A DNA stretch of 6,761 nt from Syntrophomonadaceae bacterium (GTDB lineage: Bacteria; Bacillota; Dethiobacteria; DTU022). The notes under the pieces were generated by a model. That model did not search any database, was not told where the DNA came from, and saw nothing but the letters and a program-made list of their open reading frames with translations. Below, in pieces: positions 6,634 to 6,761 of the stretch (position 1 is its first letter; each line of letters opens with the position of its first letter). Position numbers and translations under genes: made by a program. The stretch spans positions 1-6,761 of the forward strand of contig SLBE01000031.1 of NCBI GenBank assembly GCA_007126465.1, given 5' to 3'.

Positions 6634-6761
6634 GCACCGGCGGCCAGCCGGAGCAGACAGCCCAGGCCGCCCGCGACGCCGTGCGCCGCCATGACGATCG
6701 GTGGCGCGCGCACCTGGCCGCCGTGGCGGACGCCCACGCCGCCGACCTCACCGCCCGGGAG
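6630..6761 (+). CDS. Unrecognised protein, N-terminal fragment
   Basis: An ATG at 6630 overlaps the stop of the second LicD-type gene as ATGA and opens a frame that stays open for 44 codons to the window edge. The visible part begins MSTGGQPEQTAQAARDAVRR and is Ala-, Arg- and Asp-rich with no Pro or Gly after the first seven residues, which suggests one long amphipathic helix. No signal peptide or recognisable motif is visible. There is no strong Shine-Dalgarno site (a weak GAGCGGG lies upstream), so expression probably depends on coupling to the previous gene. By position it likely belongs to the same surface-polymer set, but its function cannot be named from 44 residues. Confidence 0.6.
   Translation, partial: MSTGGQPEQTAQAARDAVRRHDDRWRAHLAAVADAHAADLTARE

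Noticed and set aside
5504..6639. Shared TGAGCACCG at the starts of the second LicD-type gene and the last gene
   Set aside because: A 9-base match covering the stop/start overlap and common Ser-Thr second codons is easily explained by chance and start-site bias.

Overview
The window is very GC-rich, with G/C strongly favoured at third codon positions, short intergenic gaps and stop/start overlaps between genes. This fits a chromosomal segment of a high-GC actinobacterium (phylum-level inference only). I saw no insertion sequence, integrase, tRNA, rRNA or CRISPR array.

Left part (1-1617, minus strand): a sulfate-activation unit read leftwards. First comes a 470-residue protein with an intact C-terminal APS kinase (cysC) behind a degenerate ATP-sulfurylase-like region. 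After a 92-base gap comes the first 37 codons of cysD, cut by the window edge. CysD with CysN would make APS, and the kinase would convert it to PAPS.

Middle (1618-1674): a 57-base divergent intergenic region with a near-perfect triple 7-base repeat. It must hold the start signals for both directions.

Right part (1675-6761, plus strand): a cell-surface glycopolymer gene set. It has a 783-residue family 2 glycosyltransferase with a long beta-rich C-terminal half, then two consecutive LicD/fukutin-like phosphotransferases (464 and 376 residues), each with a helical TPR-like N-terminal region. A fourth gene is cut by the right edge. The last three genes overlap by 4 bases at each junction and are probably translationally coupled.

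Taken together, the plus-strand genes look like assembly and phospho-decoration of a cell-wall or capsular polymer of teichoic-acid type. LicD-family enzymes act on phospho-alditol or phosphocholine groups carried by CDP. The divergent PAPS-forming genes may simply serve sulfate assimilation, or may supply PAPS for sulfation of the same polymer. No sulfotransferase is visible here, so that link is inference. The most unusual points are the decayed ATP-sulfurylase half of the CysC protein and the tandem TPR-LicD/fukutin-like pair.
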